DNA from: Pseudanabaena sp. FACHB-2040
GTDB taxonomy: Bacteria; Cyanobacteriota; Cyanobacteriia; Phormidesmidales; Phormidesmidaceae
Assembly (NCBI RefSeq): GCF_014696715.1
Contig: NZ_JACJQO010000001.1
Span: 1-64,000, forward strand
Reading direction: 5' to 3'
DNA length: 64,000 nt
Positions 51,931 to 61,028 of the stretch are shown in pieces. Position numbers and translations under genes: made by a program. The notes beneath the pieces are model-generated. The model worked only from the letters and a program-made list of their open reading frames with translations, searched no databases and had not been told where the DNA came from. Numbering within the stretch: the first letter of the stretch is position 1; each line of letters starts with the position of its first letter.

Positions 51931-51962
51931 TTCTTCAGTCTATAGGTAGATAGGCTGAAGAA
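51931..51962. repeat. inverted repeat between terpenoid synthase and kinase genes
   Basis: TTCTTCAGTCTAT (51931-51943) and ATAGGCTGAAGAA (51950-51962) are complementary except for one G-T pair. No T-run follows on the plus strand (the trailing run is A), so it is probably a stabilising hairpin or an operator upstream of the kinase. Confidence 0.55.
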
Positions 51963-52020
51963 AAAAGTTAGATTCAATATATAAAGAGTCCACTGGGGCA
52001 CACTAACTGTATTGCACAAC

Positions 52021-54576
52021 ATGAGCGATCGCACGCAAACCGAGAACGCTTTGAAAGAAAGCGAGGAACGGTTTCGCCAGCTGGCAAATGCCGTCCCCCA
52101 AATGGTTTGGGTGGTCAGCGCCAATCGGGAACTGGAATACGCCAATGACCAGTGGTATGAGTACTCTGGGCTGCCGCCAGGAAAGTTAGATCAGCCCGAT
52201 CAGACTCTCAAGTCCCTGCATCCTGAGGACAGAGATGGGGCTGTACAGGTCTGGTACCAAGCTATTGAAGCCGGGCAGCCTTACCAATATGAGTGCCGCA
52301 TTCAGCGGGCCGTAGATAGAGCCTACCGCTGGTTTTTAGTTCGGGCTGTGCCCAGCTATGACGAGCACGGTCAGATTGTGCGATGGTACGGCACCTCAAC
52401 CGATATTGACGATCGCAAACGCGCCGAGCAAGAGCGCGAACAAATTTTAGAGCGGGAACGGATAGCTCGGGCCGAGGCCGAAGCAGCTCAGCGGCAGCTA
52501 GCGACCCTGTTTGAATCTGCCTCCATTGGCATGGCTTTGCTCGACAGCAACCAGCGCTTTGTCTCAATTAACGCTGCCCTAGCAGAGATTAATGGGCTGA
52601 GCCCAGAAGATCACCTGGGCCGCACACCGGTAGAACTGTTCGGTCACCGAAATTCGACGCTAGTCGACATTTGTAACGAGATTTACGCAACCGGGAAGCC
52701 ATTCACTGCCTCCAATCTTGAAATCAGCCTGCCTTACAGAACCGATCGTCGCCCTGGCTACTACAGCTTGCATTACCTACCCATGCTGCGCCCTACTGGC
52801 GAGGTGGAATCTATGCTGGCCTACGTTATTGACATTACAGATCGGTTTCGTTTAGAACAGGCCCAACGGTTTCTAGCCGATTCTAGCCAGGTGCTTTCGT
52901 CCTCGCTAGACTACCAAACGACTCTGAGCAGCATTGCTCGACTGGTCGTACCGCACTTGGCCGACTGGTGCAGCGTTCATATTATCGATGAGGCTGGAGT
53001 GACCCGGCGGCTGGCCGTAGCCCACGTCAACCCGGATAAAGTCGCTTGGGCAGATGAACTGGAAAAACGCTATCCTTATGACCCCAACGAACCTCGGGGT
53101 GTGCCCGAAGTCATTCGTACCGGGCAGTCCGAACTCTACCCTGAAATTCCAGATCACCTGCTGGTAGAAGCCGCTAAAGATGCTGACCACCTGCAAATTT
53201 TGCGGGAGGTCGGCTTTAGCTCAGTCATGATTGTGCCCCTGCTGGTGCAGGGGCGATCGCTAGGCGCAATTTCGTTTGTGGCTGCAGAGTCGGGCCGACG
53301 CTACGCCCAGAGCGACTTAGAACTAGCCGAAGAGCTAGGTAGACGGGCCGCCCTAGCCGTCGAAAATGCTCAACTCTACGCCCGGGCCCAGCAGGATCGC
53401 GATCGCGCCGAAGCCGCCAATCGGGTGAAGGATGAATTTTTAGCGGTGCTGTCCCATGAGCTTAGGTCGCCGCTCAACCCCATCTTGGGTTGGGCCGGAC
53501 TGTTGCGCCAGGGCAAACTAGACCCCGCCAAAGCAGCCTATGCCATAGAAACCATCGAGCGCAACGCCAAGCTTCAGGTGCAGCTCATTGAAGACTTGCT
53601 AGACGTGTCGCGCATTTTGCGTGGCAAGCTGAGCTTCAACAAAGCCCCAGTCAATCTCGCTTTGGTCATTGAAGCTGCGCTAGAAACCGTGAAGCTAGCC
53701 ATAGAAGTTAAGTCTATTAAAGTTAAAACCCTAGTAAAAGCGCAGCCTGCAGATCCGACAAACGCTCCCCTTTTCGTTTTAGGAGATGCTGCCCGTCTAC
53801 AGCAGGTGATCTGGAATCTCCTTTCCAACGCAGTCAAGTTTACGCCAGTCGGCGGGCAGATAGATGTGCAGATGGAGCAAGTGGGCTCTCAAGTGCAGAT
53901 CACCGTCAGCGATACGGGGAAAGGTATTTCTGCCGACTTTTTGCCCTATGTATTTGACTACTTCCGTCAGGCTGATGCTACGACCACCCGCAAGTTCGGT
54001 GGGTTGGGCCTGGGTTTGGCGATTGTTCACCATCTAGTCGAGATGCACGGCGGCACTGTTGGTGCCGATAGCCCAGGTGAGGGGCAGGGGGCGACTTTTA
54101 CTGTTATGCTGCCTATCCTGCAAACTTTGCAAGAAACCGAGCAAGCCTTTGAGCCGCCGGGGCTGTTGCTAGATCTCGATGGCATCAAGGTTCTAGTCGT
54201 TGACGATGAGGCCGACACTAGAGAATTTGTCGCCTTTTTGCTAGAGCAGTACGGGGCTAAAGTTACAGCGGTGACTTCAGCCAGAGAGGTGCTAACGATT
54301 TTGCCTCAGCTCAGCCCAGATCTACTGCTTAGCGATATTGGCATGCCAGAAACAGACGGCTATATGCTGCTCCAGCAGATTAGAAACCTGCCCCCAGAAA
54401 TGGGCGGGCAGGTTCCGGCAATTGCTCTTACGGCCTACGCCGGAGAAATCAACTACCAGCGTGCTCTGGCCGTGGGTTTTCAAAAGCACATCGCTAAGCC
54501 TGTAGAACCTGCAGAGTTGGTTGCTGCTGTCGCCAACTTAACTAGGCTTAGCCGCCGAACTCAGATGGCGCGCTAG
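52021..54576 (+). CDS. cytoplasmic hybrid histidine kinase (PAS-PAS-GAF-HisKA-HATPase-REC)
   Basis: About 851 residues from the ATG at 52021; a TTG three codons earlier is possible. Two PAS domains (about 10-130, FRQLANAVPQMVWVVSANRELEYANDQWYEYSGL; and about 155-285, LFESASIGMALLDSNQRFVSINAALAEINGL) are followed by a GAF domain (about 300-455). HisKA has phospho-acceptor H479 in LSHELRSPL; HATPase boxes are LQQVIWNLLSNAVKFTP, DTGKGI and FGGLGLGLAIV. The receiver carries D772 in LLSDIGMP. No transmembrane helix is present, so it senses an internal signal. Its transmitter and receiver resemble those at 35832-38186. Confidence 0.92.
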   Translation: MSDRTQTENALKESEERFRQLANAVPQMVWVVSANRELEYANDQWYEYSGLPPGKLDQPDQTLKSLHPEDRDGAVQVWYQAIEAGQPYQYECRIQRAVDRAYRWFLVRAVPSYDEHGQIVRWYGTSTDIDDRKRAEQEREQILERERIARAEAEAAQRQLATLFESASIGMALLDSNQRFVSINAALAEINGLSPEDHLGRTPVELFGHRNSTLVDICNEIYATGKPFTASNLEISLPYRTDRRPGYYSLHYLPMLRPTGEVESMLAYVIDITDRFRLEQAQRFLADSSQVLSSSLDYQTTLSSIARLVVPHLADWCSVHIIDEAGVTRRLAVAHVNPDKVAWADELEKRYPYDPNEPRGVPEVIRTGQSELYPEIPDHLLVEAAKDADHLQILREVGFSSVMIVPLLVQGRSLGAISFVAAESGRRYAQSDLELAEELGRRAALAVENAQLYARAQQDRDRAEAANRVKDEFLAVLSHELRSPLNPILGWAGLLRQGKLDPAKAAYAIETIERNAKLQVQLIEDLLDVSRILRGKLSFNKAPVNLALVIEAALETVKLAIEVKSIKVKTLVKAQPADPTNAPLFVLGDAARLQQVIWNLLSNAVKFTPVGGQIDVQMEQVGSQVQITVSDTGKGISADFLPYVFDYFRQADATTTRKFGGLGLGLAIVHHLVEMHGGTVGADSPGEGQGATFTVMLPILQTLQETEQAFEPPGLLLDLDGIKVLVVDDEADTREFVAFLLEQYGAKVTAVTSAREVLTILPQLSPDLLLSDIGMPETDGYMLLQQIRNLPPEMGGQVPAIALTAYAGEINYQRALAVGFQKHIAKPVEPAELVAAVANLTRLSRRTQMAR

Positions 54577-54602
54577 CTCTAGTTCATCTGCTACACGCTG
54601 GC

Positions 54603-54914
54603 TTACTGCTCCTGCACTAGGCGCAAATAGTTTTGCTGGATCTGCAGGCTGTTTTCGGTCACCTTTTGGGCCAAATCTTTTTCGGCATCGCTCAAGTTCT
54701 GCCAAAAGAAGACAGAGCGCTGCTGCGTGATGTATTCTTCCCAGAGCTGCTTGAGCAGGTCTGCCATTACCGGGTTGTCAGCAGCTAGCTGAGCGTATAG
54801 CTCCTCAAATTGCTCATTGGCCTGAGGGTGAGTTTTGACATCTTGGGCTAATGCGATCGCACCCTTCAAAACTGTCTTAAATACGTTAGAAGGGTTGTTA
54901 GCAGAGTTAGTCAT
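54603..54914 (-). CDS. small helical protein of unknown function
   Basis: A 103-residue soluble, mostly helical protein (LAQDVKTHPQANEQFEELYAQLAADNPVMADLLKQLWEEYITQQRSVFFWQNLSDAEKDLAQKVTENSLQIQQ). I do not recognise the family. The composition and codon use look like a real protein and it starts with a normal ATG. It converges on the kinase gene. Confidence 0.65.
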   Translation of the reverse strand: MTNSANNPSNVFKTVLKGAIALAQDVKTHPQANEQFEELYAQLAADNPVMADLLKQLWEEYITQQRSVFFWQNLSDAEKDLAQKVTENSLQIQQNYLRLVQEQ

Positions 54915-55156
54915 CGTTGAGTGCCTAAGTTCAGCAGGTAGACCAGTGTACCTTTAGAATCAATCTTTCCACATGCCTTGAGTGAGAATCATCTGCAATA
55001 TTGCACATTTGAGCCGCTCTAAAATCCACGCCTCCCGCCACGCCGTTTGCTTGACAAGACCTCCCTTTCTACTCGGCAGAATGTACCCTTGGTCGGAATC
55101 TATCTCTGTTATGGGTCACTAAACTAAGGCAGAGATTCACTGTAGGTTTCGCTTAG

Positions 55157-55342
55157 ATGAACCGAAAAACCTTAGCAGTTTGCCTGCTGATTCTAATAGC
55201 AACCTTAGTCTTTTCTCCCTTTGGAGTTCTGTCATTCCTGCTGCTGTTTCTGTTTCTATCCTCAGTGGTAGCGCTGATCAGCGCCGTCTTTTCACCCGCT
55301 TCAGGGCAGAAGATAGCCGAGACACCGTCAGATTCCAATTAG
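55157..55342 (+). CDS. possible small membrane peptide
   Basis: Sixty-one residues with a hydrophobic core (VCLLILIATLVFSPFGVLSFLLLFLFLSSVVALISAVF) and a short polar tail. The ATG has no strong ribosome binding site. It may be a small membrane protein; the call is weak. Confidence 0.4.
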   Translation: MNRKTLAVCLLILIATLVFSPFGVLSFLLLFLFLSSVVALISAVFSPASGQKIAETPSDSN

Positions 55343-55386
55343 GGCAAGAGAGGATCTAGATGAGCTCTGGTACTTCTCAACACCTC

Positions 55387-55734
55387 TCAACTATCTTCCT
55401 CAATTTCAGCTTTCAGGCGCTCTAAATGTTCCTCTCCCCAGTTACAGAGTGCCTGCAAAACTGGCACTAAAGTTTTGCCATAGGCGGTGAAGGAATACTC
55501 AACTTTAGGCGGCAATTCTGAATAAGCTTTACGGCTAATAATGCCGTCATTGGCCAACTCTCTTAGCTGCTGTGACAGCATTTTTTCGGTAATTTCAGGT
55601 ATTAAACGCTTCAATTCACTAAAGCGTCGGGTCTCTTCTTTGAGGTGCCACAGGATTAAAATTTTCCATTTGCCACCCAAAATCTTGAGCGTTGTCTGAA
55701 CAAACAGGGTACCTTCAGTCAGCGCTTCTGACAT
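55387..55734 (-). CDS. HxlR family transcriptional regulator
   Basis: A 115-residue winged-helix regulator. TLKILGGKWKILILWHLKEETRRFSELKRLIPEITEKMLSQQLRELANDGIISRKAYSELPPKVEYSFTAYGKTLVPVLQALCNWGEEH is the complete HxlR domain. Family members such as YodB and HypR often sense electrophiles or oxidants through a Cys near the N-terminus; no Cys is present at that position here, though one occurs in ALCNWG. It is divergent from the SDR gene with a palindromic operator between them, so it probably controls both. Confidence 0.9.
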   Translation of the reverse strand: MSEALTEGTLFVQTTLKILGGKWKILILWHLKEETRRFSELKRLIPEITEKMLSQQLRELANDGIISRKAYSELPPKVEYSFTAYGKTLVPVLQALCNWGEEHLERLKAEIEEDS

Positions 55735-55764
55735 GTGCTCTACTTAACAATTAGGGCAATAGGA

Positions 55765-55782
55765 ACTTACTAAAAAGTAAGT
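55765..55782. promoter_or_regulatory. probable HxlR operator
   Basis: ACTTACTAAAAAGTAAGT is a palindrome with perfect 7-base arms around AAAA, placed between the divergent HxlR and SDR genes. TTACT...AGTAA half-sites recall HxlR-family operators. A further AAGTACTTTT follows directly. Confidence 0.6.
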
Positions 55783-55849
55783 ACTTTTCAAAAAATTAAG
55801 AGAAGTATACCTTGGTGATTGCTTAGCCAACGCAATCGTAGGGATAACT

Positions 55850-56587
55850 ATGCAAGTTGAAGGCGCGATCGCATTGGTTACAGGAGCCAACGGTGGCTTG
55901 GGTCGATACTACGTGGAGGGGTTGCGATCGCTAGGGGCGGCCAAAATTTATGCCGCTGCTCGCAAGCTAAATGCCCTGACGGACCTGGTCAATCTCGACC
56001 CTGACCGAATTGTGCCCGTTCAGCTAGATATCGTCGATGAGGCTGCGGTGCAGCAGGCAGCCCTAAGATACCAGGACGTAAACTTGTTAGTGAACAATGC
56101 CGGAGTTGGCCTCAACCAGGGGCTAATTGCCGCAAACGACCTGTCTGCTGCCAGAGCCGAAATGGATGTCAACTACTTCGGTACGCTAATCATGTGCCGA
56201 GCCTTTGCCCCAATCTTGCAGCAAAATGGCGGCGGTGCCATTGTCAACATGCTGTCGATGGTGGCACGGGTAAACCTGCCTTTCAACGGTAGCTATGGAG
56301 CCTCCAAAGCGGCGGTACTAGCGCTGACCCAGGCAGTGCGGGCAGAACTGGCGGCGCAGCAAACTCTCGTTGTCGGTGTGCTGCCTGCCACCATCGATAT
56401 TGGTATGGGCAAGGGCTTTCCTGACCCCAAAGTATCGCCCGAGGAAGTGGTGCGCGATGCCCTGCAGGCCGTGATCGATGAGACCGAGGAGGTCTATCCA
56501 GGTGAGCAGGCCAAGCAGCTCAATGCTCAGTTCCTGCAAGATCCCAAGGTGGTGGAAAAGATGGTCGCTAGCTTTTTACCCGCTTAA
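55850..56587 (+). CDS. SDR family oxidoreductase
   Basis: A 245-residue classical short-chain dehydrogenase. Cofactor motif VTGANGGLGRYYVEG (TGxxxGxG), the NNAGVG motif in LLVNNAGVGLNQG, and catalytic SYGASKAAV (Y-x-x-x-K) with an upstream Ser in MLSMVARV. It would reduce or oxidise a carbonyl/alcohol with NAD(P)H. Its divergent HxlR regulator suggests induction by an electrophile or oxidative stress. The DUF1400 lipase follows on the same strand after 137 bases. Confidence 0.92.
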   Translation: MQVEGAIALVTGANGGLGRYYVEGLRSLGAAKIYAAARKLNALTDLVNLDPDRIVPVQLDIVDEAAVQQAALRYQDVNLLVNNAGVGLNQGLIAANDLSAARAEMDVNYFGTLIMCRAFAPILQQNGGGAIVNMLSMVARVNLPFNGSYGASKAAVLALTQAVRAELAAQQTLVVGVLPATIDIGMGKGFPDPKVSPEEVVRDALQAVIDETEEVYPGEQAKQLNAQFLQDPKVVEKMVASFLPA

Positions 56588-56724
56588 GCCTGAAAAACCT
56601 TAGGCAAATGCTGGGGCGCTGCAGCGGTAGGATTAAGTTGGATTGCAAATGGACTATGGCCAAAGGCCAAACGCAGAAAGTAGCCTTGCTTTTGCTGAGA
56701 TGCGGTTGGGGGTCTATTAAAGAA

Positions 56725-58362
56725 ATGCAAGGGTCAAAGATTGGCTTACGGTTGCGATGGTTAAGGACTGGCCTTTGGGGGCCATTGCGCCTAGCTGCCC
56801 TGCTGACCACCGCTGCCTTGCTTTTGCCTGGCCCTAGTCGTGCCGCCGAGCGAATTCAGTTTTTCTTAGGCCCCTTTGAGCCCACTATCTACGTCGAAGA
56901 TCTAGAGCAATTTGCCGCTACCGGCCAGATTAACCAGCGCTTCGCCCCCTTTGCCAATCGCCTCAGCGCTAGCCAACTTAATGAGCTGCGGACGGTACTA
57001 AACTCGCGTTTCAACTTGAACCAGACAACCATTGGCGAGCTGGCTTACTCCCCGGTTGGGGTGCGGCTGCTGCGGCAACTGGGCCAGGTAGTGCAGACCG
57101 ATAATCGGCTAAACGGCTTTTCAGCCCTACGGGCCAGCGTGATTTTAGCCGCCTCTGACGCAGAAGGCCTGACGATAATCAACCTGCTACGCCAGTTCCC
57201 CCTCGACACCATTCAGATCAACTACCCGCTATTGCAGCAGCTGATCCAGGAAAACCGCCAGTTCTTTCAAGCGCGCGATCGCACCGTAGCAGCTTTACGG
57301 GCAGCGGCTCTGCAAGAGGCCACCAGCCTGCCCGATGCCTCTTCCCTCGATCCTCGTCAGCCCGGCCCTACGACTTGGGAAAAACGCGCCCTCGCCATTG
57401 AAAATTCGCTGCGGCTGTTCTCCTCAAGGGCAGAGTTATATTTGCCTAGTTCACCAGGCTCTACAGTGACCATCCCTGTCGTTATTATTAGCCACGGAGC
57501 AGCCTCTCGCCGCACGACCTTTGCTTACCTGGCAGAGCACCTGGCCTCTCACGGATACGCAGTGGTGGCCCTCGACCACGAAGACAACGCCGATCGCTTT
57601 GAGCGCTTTTTACTGGGTATTGATGGGGCTCCTAATCCGGCAATATTAATCAACCGTCCTCGCGACGTGACGGCAGCTTTAGATGCCCTAGAAGTGCTGG
57701 CCGAAACCGACCCCCTGATCCGTCGTCTAAACTTGACGGAGGTCGGCGTCATCGGCCAATCGCTGGGCGGATACACGGCTTTGGCGGTAGCTGGAGCGAC
57801 CCTCAACCCAGCAGCGCTGGCGGCAAGCTGCCCTAGCCCAGCGCAGGACTTGCCTTCTTTAAACCTGTCGATGCTGGTGCAGTGTGATCTGCTCGAGGCT
57901 CAAATTGAGCTGCCCACTTCGCTGCGAGATGAGCGGGTGAGCAGTGCGATCGCAATCAACCCCCTAACCAGCAAAATTTTTGGGGAAGCGGGTCTAAACC
58001 AAGTGCAAATTCCGGTGATGGTGATTGCCAATACCCACGACTACCTCACCCCTGCTCTGCCGGAGCAGATTGAGCCCTTCGCCTGGCTCTCTAGCCCCAA
58101 CAAGCACTTGGTCGTGGTAGAGCAGGGCACCCACTTTTCCTTCTTAGGGGACAACACTGGTGGTGGGGTTTTGCCCTTGCCCGCAGGCTTGCAAGGCCCT
58201 CCTAGCACCGCTGCCCACCCCTACCTGCGGGCGCTCAGCCTGGCCTTTTTCAACCGCTACAGCCTAGGCCAGCCCGAAGCCACTGCCTATCTTAGTCAGC
58301 CTTACTTAGAAACCTTTGACCAGGATCCCTTTCGCGTCACCATTGTTCGAGACGTGCCCTAA
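56725..58362 (+). CDS. DUF1400 alpha/beta hydrolase, secreted
   Basis: A 545-residue protein from the ATG at 56725, which gives a normal signal peptide (basic start, then LAALLTTAALLLPGPSRAAE). An earlier ATG at 56608 would add 39 residues of unlikely leader. The DUF1400 region follows the signal peptide (ERIQFFLGPFEPTIYVEDLEQFAATGQI). The hydrolase core includes VVIISHGAASRRTTFAYLAEHLASHGYAVVALDH, the nucleophile Ser346 in IGQSLGGYTALA, an acidic NTHDYLTPA region and the histidine in EQGTHFSFL. It is likely an exported lipase or esterase. DUF1400 is mainly a cyanobacterial domain of unknown role. Confidence 0.86.
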   Translation: MQGSKIGLRLRWLRTGLWGPLRLAALLTTAALLLPGPSRAAERIQFFLGPFEPTIYVEDLEQFAATGQINQRFAPFANRLSASQLNELRTVLNSRFNLNQTTIGELAYSPVGVRLLRQLGQVVQTDNRLNGFSALRASVILAASDAEGLTIINLLRQFPLDTIQINYPLLQQLIQENRQFFQARDRTVAALRAAALQEATSLPDASSLDPRQPGPTTWEKRALAIENSLRLFSSRAELYLPSSPGSTVTIPVVIISHGAASRRTTFAYLAEHLASHGYAVVALDHEDNADRFERFLLGIDGAPNPAILINRPRDVTAALDALEVLAETDPLIRRLNLTEVGVIGQSLGGYTALAVAGATLNPAALAASCPSPAQDLPSLNLSMLVQCDLLEAQIELPTSLRDERVSSAIAINPLTSKIFGEAGLNQVQIPVMVIANTHDYLTPALPEQIEPFAWLSSPNKHLVVVEQGTHFSFLGDNTGGGVLPLPAGLQGPPSTAAHPYLRALSLAFFNRYSLGQPEATAYLSQPYLETFDQDPFRVTIVRDVP

Positions 58363-58453
58363 GCGAGTCCAGCCAGCAGTGGAAATCTGCGTTGGGGAAG
58401 CTTCTGCTGGAGTCGCTACACCCCATTACAGGCTTGACTAAAAGGACACCCAG

Positions 58454-58855
58454 CTACTTTCTGATCCTGCAGCCCAGATCAAGGTCTTCTAGCTCCACTT
58501 CAATGGCTCGAGTACTAATGGCAATCTCGTACAGCGACACCAGTAGAGAAGCCACCAACAGCAGCAGGCTCAACCCAAACAGGTATTCTGCCAGCATCTG
58601 GTAGTTAACAAACAGGGCAAACATTGACAGCGTGCAAACAATAAAGCTAGACACGCCCAGAGCCTGCATTCGGCGGATCAAAACAATCCGCTGCCGCAGG
58701 TTGTAGATCTGCCGCTGCACCAGATCTCGGACGTGTTCTCTATCAGAGCCATGTAGCTGACGAATCAGCTGGGCCAGCACCAAAAAGCGATTGGTGTAGG
58801 CCAGCAGCAGCAGGGAAATGGCCGGGAATAAGAGCGCAGGGGTCGTGAGCTGCAT
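58454..58855 (-). CDS. DUF2721 family membrane protein
   Basis: A 133-residue protein with three hydrophobic segments (about 1-28, 66-84 and 88-110). The pattern LTTPALLFPAISLLLLAYTNRFLVLAQLIRQLH, then ALGVSSFIVCTLSMFALFVNY, matches the DUF2721 family, a small membrane family common in cyanobacteria and proteobacteria. Its function is not known. It lies 3 bases after the amidase gene on the same strand, suggesting co-transcription. Confidence 0.82.
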   Translation of the reverse strand: MQLTTPALLFPAISLLLLAYTNRFLVLAQLIRQLHGSDREHVRDLVQRQIYNLRQRIVLIRRMQALGVSSFIVCTLSMFALFVNYQMLAEYLFGLSLLLLVASLLVSLYEIAISTRAIEVELEDLDLGCRIRK

Positions 58856-58858
58856 GGC

Positions 58859-60493
58859 TCATGAGGGCTGGCGGCGCAGCGCTATTGCTCCTGAGGCCAC
58901 AACAAACAGCGCCACGGCAAAGCCCGGTTCAGGGATCTTTTCCCCTGCTAGCGAGGGTGTAGTGCGGGGCGGGGTGCGGAAGCGGGTGCCCTGCTCAAAA
59001 GCATAGGTCAGCTTCAGCAGCGTCGGCTCATCATAGGCCCGACCCAAAAACTCCAGCCCCACCGGTAGGCCGTCTTCAGTAAAGCCTGCTGGCACGGTTA
59101 CAGCCGGAAAGCCGGAGAACGGGCTGAGTCGGTTGCCAGCCCCAGAGGCTAACGGTTCACCCAAAATGTTGGCAGGGCTGGCTACAGAGGGATAAATCAA
59201 CGCATCAAACCCAGTTAGGGCCGTCAGCAGGGAGGACTGGGTCAACCCCGGACGGGTGGTGATGATCTCGACGTAGGCAGGGTCATCTTCGGGGGCAGGT
59301 CGGTTGTTGCGATCGATATAAGCCGCCTCAAATTCCTCTAGGTAAAGGCCGCTGTCGAGAATGTCGCCCAGGGTTCGTACCCCCGAAGGCGGTACGGGCC
59401 GTGCTGCTAAGTAAGCGTTCAAATCCCGCTTAAACTCGAACCCACTGAGGCTGGGAAAGGACAAAATTTCTGCCAAGTTAGGAATGGTGACATCCTCAAC
59501 GGCTGCGCCCAGACCGACCAGAGCATCAATAGCTTGATTGATTACCGCATTGGTTTTGGCACTCTCTGGGTTAGAGTCGAGGCCAAAGACTTCGCGCACA
59601 ACTCCAATACGGGCTCCCTGTAGCCCTTCAGAGTCGAGGAAGGCCGTGTAATCTTCTGGGAGTTTGCCGATGCTGCCTGCGGTCGCCGGGTCTTCTGGGT
59701 CAAAGCCCACGGTCACGTTCAGGGCCAGCGCGGCATCTTTGACGGTGCGGGTCATGGGCCCACCCACGTCCTGCGACAGGGCTAGGGGCACAATGCCCGA
59801 TCGGCTCGATAGGCCGATGGTCGGGCGTACCCCAACGAGGCTGTTAAAAGAAGAAGGCACTCGAATCGAACCGCCTGTGTCGGTGCCAAAGCCGAGAATG
59901 CCAAAGTTAGCTGCGATCGCAGCCCCAGTACCGCCGCTAGAGCCGCCAGCATTGCGGGCTGGGTCGTAGGGAGTGACCGTTGTGCCGCCCAGCGAACTAG
60001 TGCTGGTAAAGGAAAACGCAAACTCAGACAGGTTGGACTTTGCCAAAATCAGCGCCCCTGCTTCCCGCAGTTTAGCGACTTGAAAAGCGTCTTCTCCAGT
60101 AAAAAATCCTTCCAGGGCCAGTGCGCCTGCCGTTGTGGGCATGTCAAAAGTATCGTAGTTGTCCTTCAGCACGACAGGAACGCAGTGCAGAGAACCCACT
60201 GGGCCGCCAGCGGCGTACTTGGCATCTAGATCAGCCGCAATGCTGAGGGCATTGGGATTGGTTGCGACGATGGCCTTTAACGTTGGGCCTTGATCGTCAA
60301 AAGCATCAATGCGGTTGAGGTAGAGCTGAGTGATCTCAGTACAGGTAACCGCCCCTGACTCAAACCCCGCCTGAAGGCTGTCAACAGTTGCTTCTGATAG
60401 GTTGAAGGTAAATGCGATCGCATCTGAGCTAAAGACTAAGACTGTAGCGGGCAGAGCCGTCAGATAAACCGCTTTTTTGACAAGATTGATCAT
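58859..60493 (-). CDS. secreted amidase with PEP-CTERM sorting signal
   Basis: A 544-residue amidase-signature enzyme. An N-terminal signal peptide (AVYLTALPATVLVFSSDAIA) sends it out. The catalytic triad is K110 (VVLKDNYD), S185 (GGSSGG) and S209 (DTGGSIRVPSS). The C-terminus reads EKIPEPGFAVALFVV, then hydrophobic residues and RRQPS: a PEP-CTERM sorting tag for exosortase processing and surface anchoring or release. It would hydrolyse an amide at the cell surface. It is the upstream gene of a unit with DUF2721. The first gene of the window is also of a type linked to PEP-CTERM systems. Confidence 0.9.
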   Translation of the reverse strand: MINLVKKAVYLTALPATVLVFSSDAIAFTFNLSEATVDSLQAGFESGAVTCTEITQLYLNRIDAFDDQGPTLKAIVATNPNALSIAADLDAKYAAGGPVGSLHCVPVVLKDNYDTFDMPTTAGALALEGFFTGEDAFQVAKLREAGALILAKSNLSEFAFSFTSTSSLGGTTVTPYDPARNAGGSSGGTGAAIAANFGILGFGTDTGGSIRVPSSFNSLVGVRPTIGLSSRSGIVPLALSQDVGGPMTRTVKDAALALNVTVGFDPEDPATAGSIGKLPEDYTAFLDSEGLQGARIGVVREVFGLDSNPESAKTNAVINQAIDALVGLGAAVEDVTIPNLAEILSFPSLSGFEFKRDLNAYLAARPVPPSGVRTLGDILDSGLYLEEFEAAYIDRNNRPAPEDDPAYVEIITTRPGLTQSSLLTALTGFDALIYPSVASPANILGEPLASGAGNRLSPFSGFPAVTVPAGFTEDGLPVGLEFLGRAYDEPTLLKLTYAFEQGTRFRTPPRTTPSLAGEKIPEPGFAVALFVVASGAIALRRQPS

Positions 60494-60644
60494 GATCCGC
60501 AGAATTCCTCACAGGTGATGCAGCCGATTGCGTGACGCGTTGACAGCCTTACAGAACAAGCTCCACGCGAAAGATAGGCGGGGAATTTGGGAAACTTTGT
60601 GACGACAGATACGGTTGCTTAGGGCTTTACAGTAACTTCAAAAA

Positions 60645-61028
60645 CTAGTTAAACCCGGTGTCTCTAATGCAGCGCCCAACAGCTCGTCCAAAGGTGCTGT
60701 CTTCCACATGAAAGGTGAGACCCGGATCGAGGGCTTTTAAGCGAATATTGCGACCATCGTCTGCTTGCCCAGAGGCACTGATGGCGACGCCCTCACCCGG
60801 CTCCCGATTGACCTGAACAGTTTCTACCAGGTTGCCATATTGAGAGTCGCCATAAAAACTCAGTTCGTAAACTGAAGCGGCTGGGTTTAGCACTGCGCGG
60901 TAGGAATGCCCTGCCCCAGTAGCCTCACACTGCCAAAAGACGGTTTCAGCGGGAAGCATCGTAGCCTGCCCTACCCCTTGAAATGGCTGCCCCAAAAGTA
61001 ACAGAATCAGCATTCCTGCAAGCACCAT
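60645..61028 (-). CDS. secreted protein of unknown function
   Basis: A 127-residue protein from the ATG at 61028, which has GAGGAAAC just upstream; a GTG at 61052 is less likely. A signal peptide (VLAGMLILLLLGQPFQGVGQA) precedes a small domain with two cysteines (FWQCEATGAGHSY and VGRCIRDTGF) that could form a disulfide. The composition is beta-rich. I do not recognise the family. It stands between the PEP-CTERM amidase and the TPR gene. Confidence 0.6.
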   Translation of the reverse strand: MVLAGMLILLLLGQPFQGVGQATMLPAETVFWQCEATGAGHSYRAVLNPAASVYELSFYGDSQYGNLVETVQVNREPGEGVAISASGQADDGRNIRLKALDPGLTFHVEDSTFGRAVGRCIRDTGFN

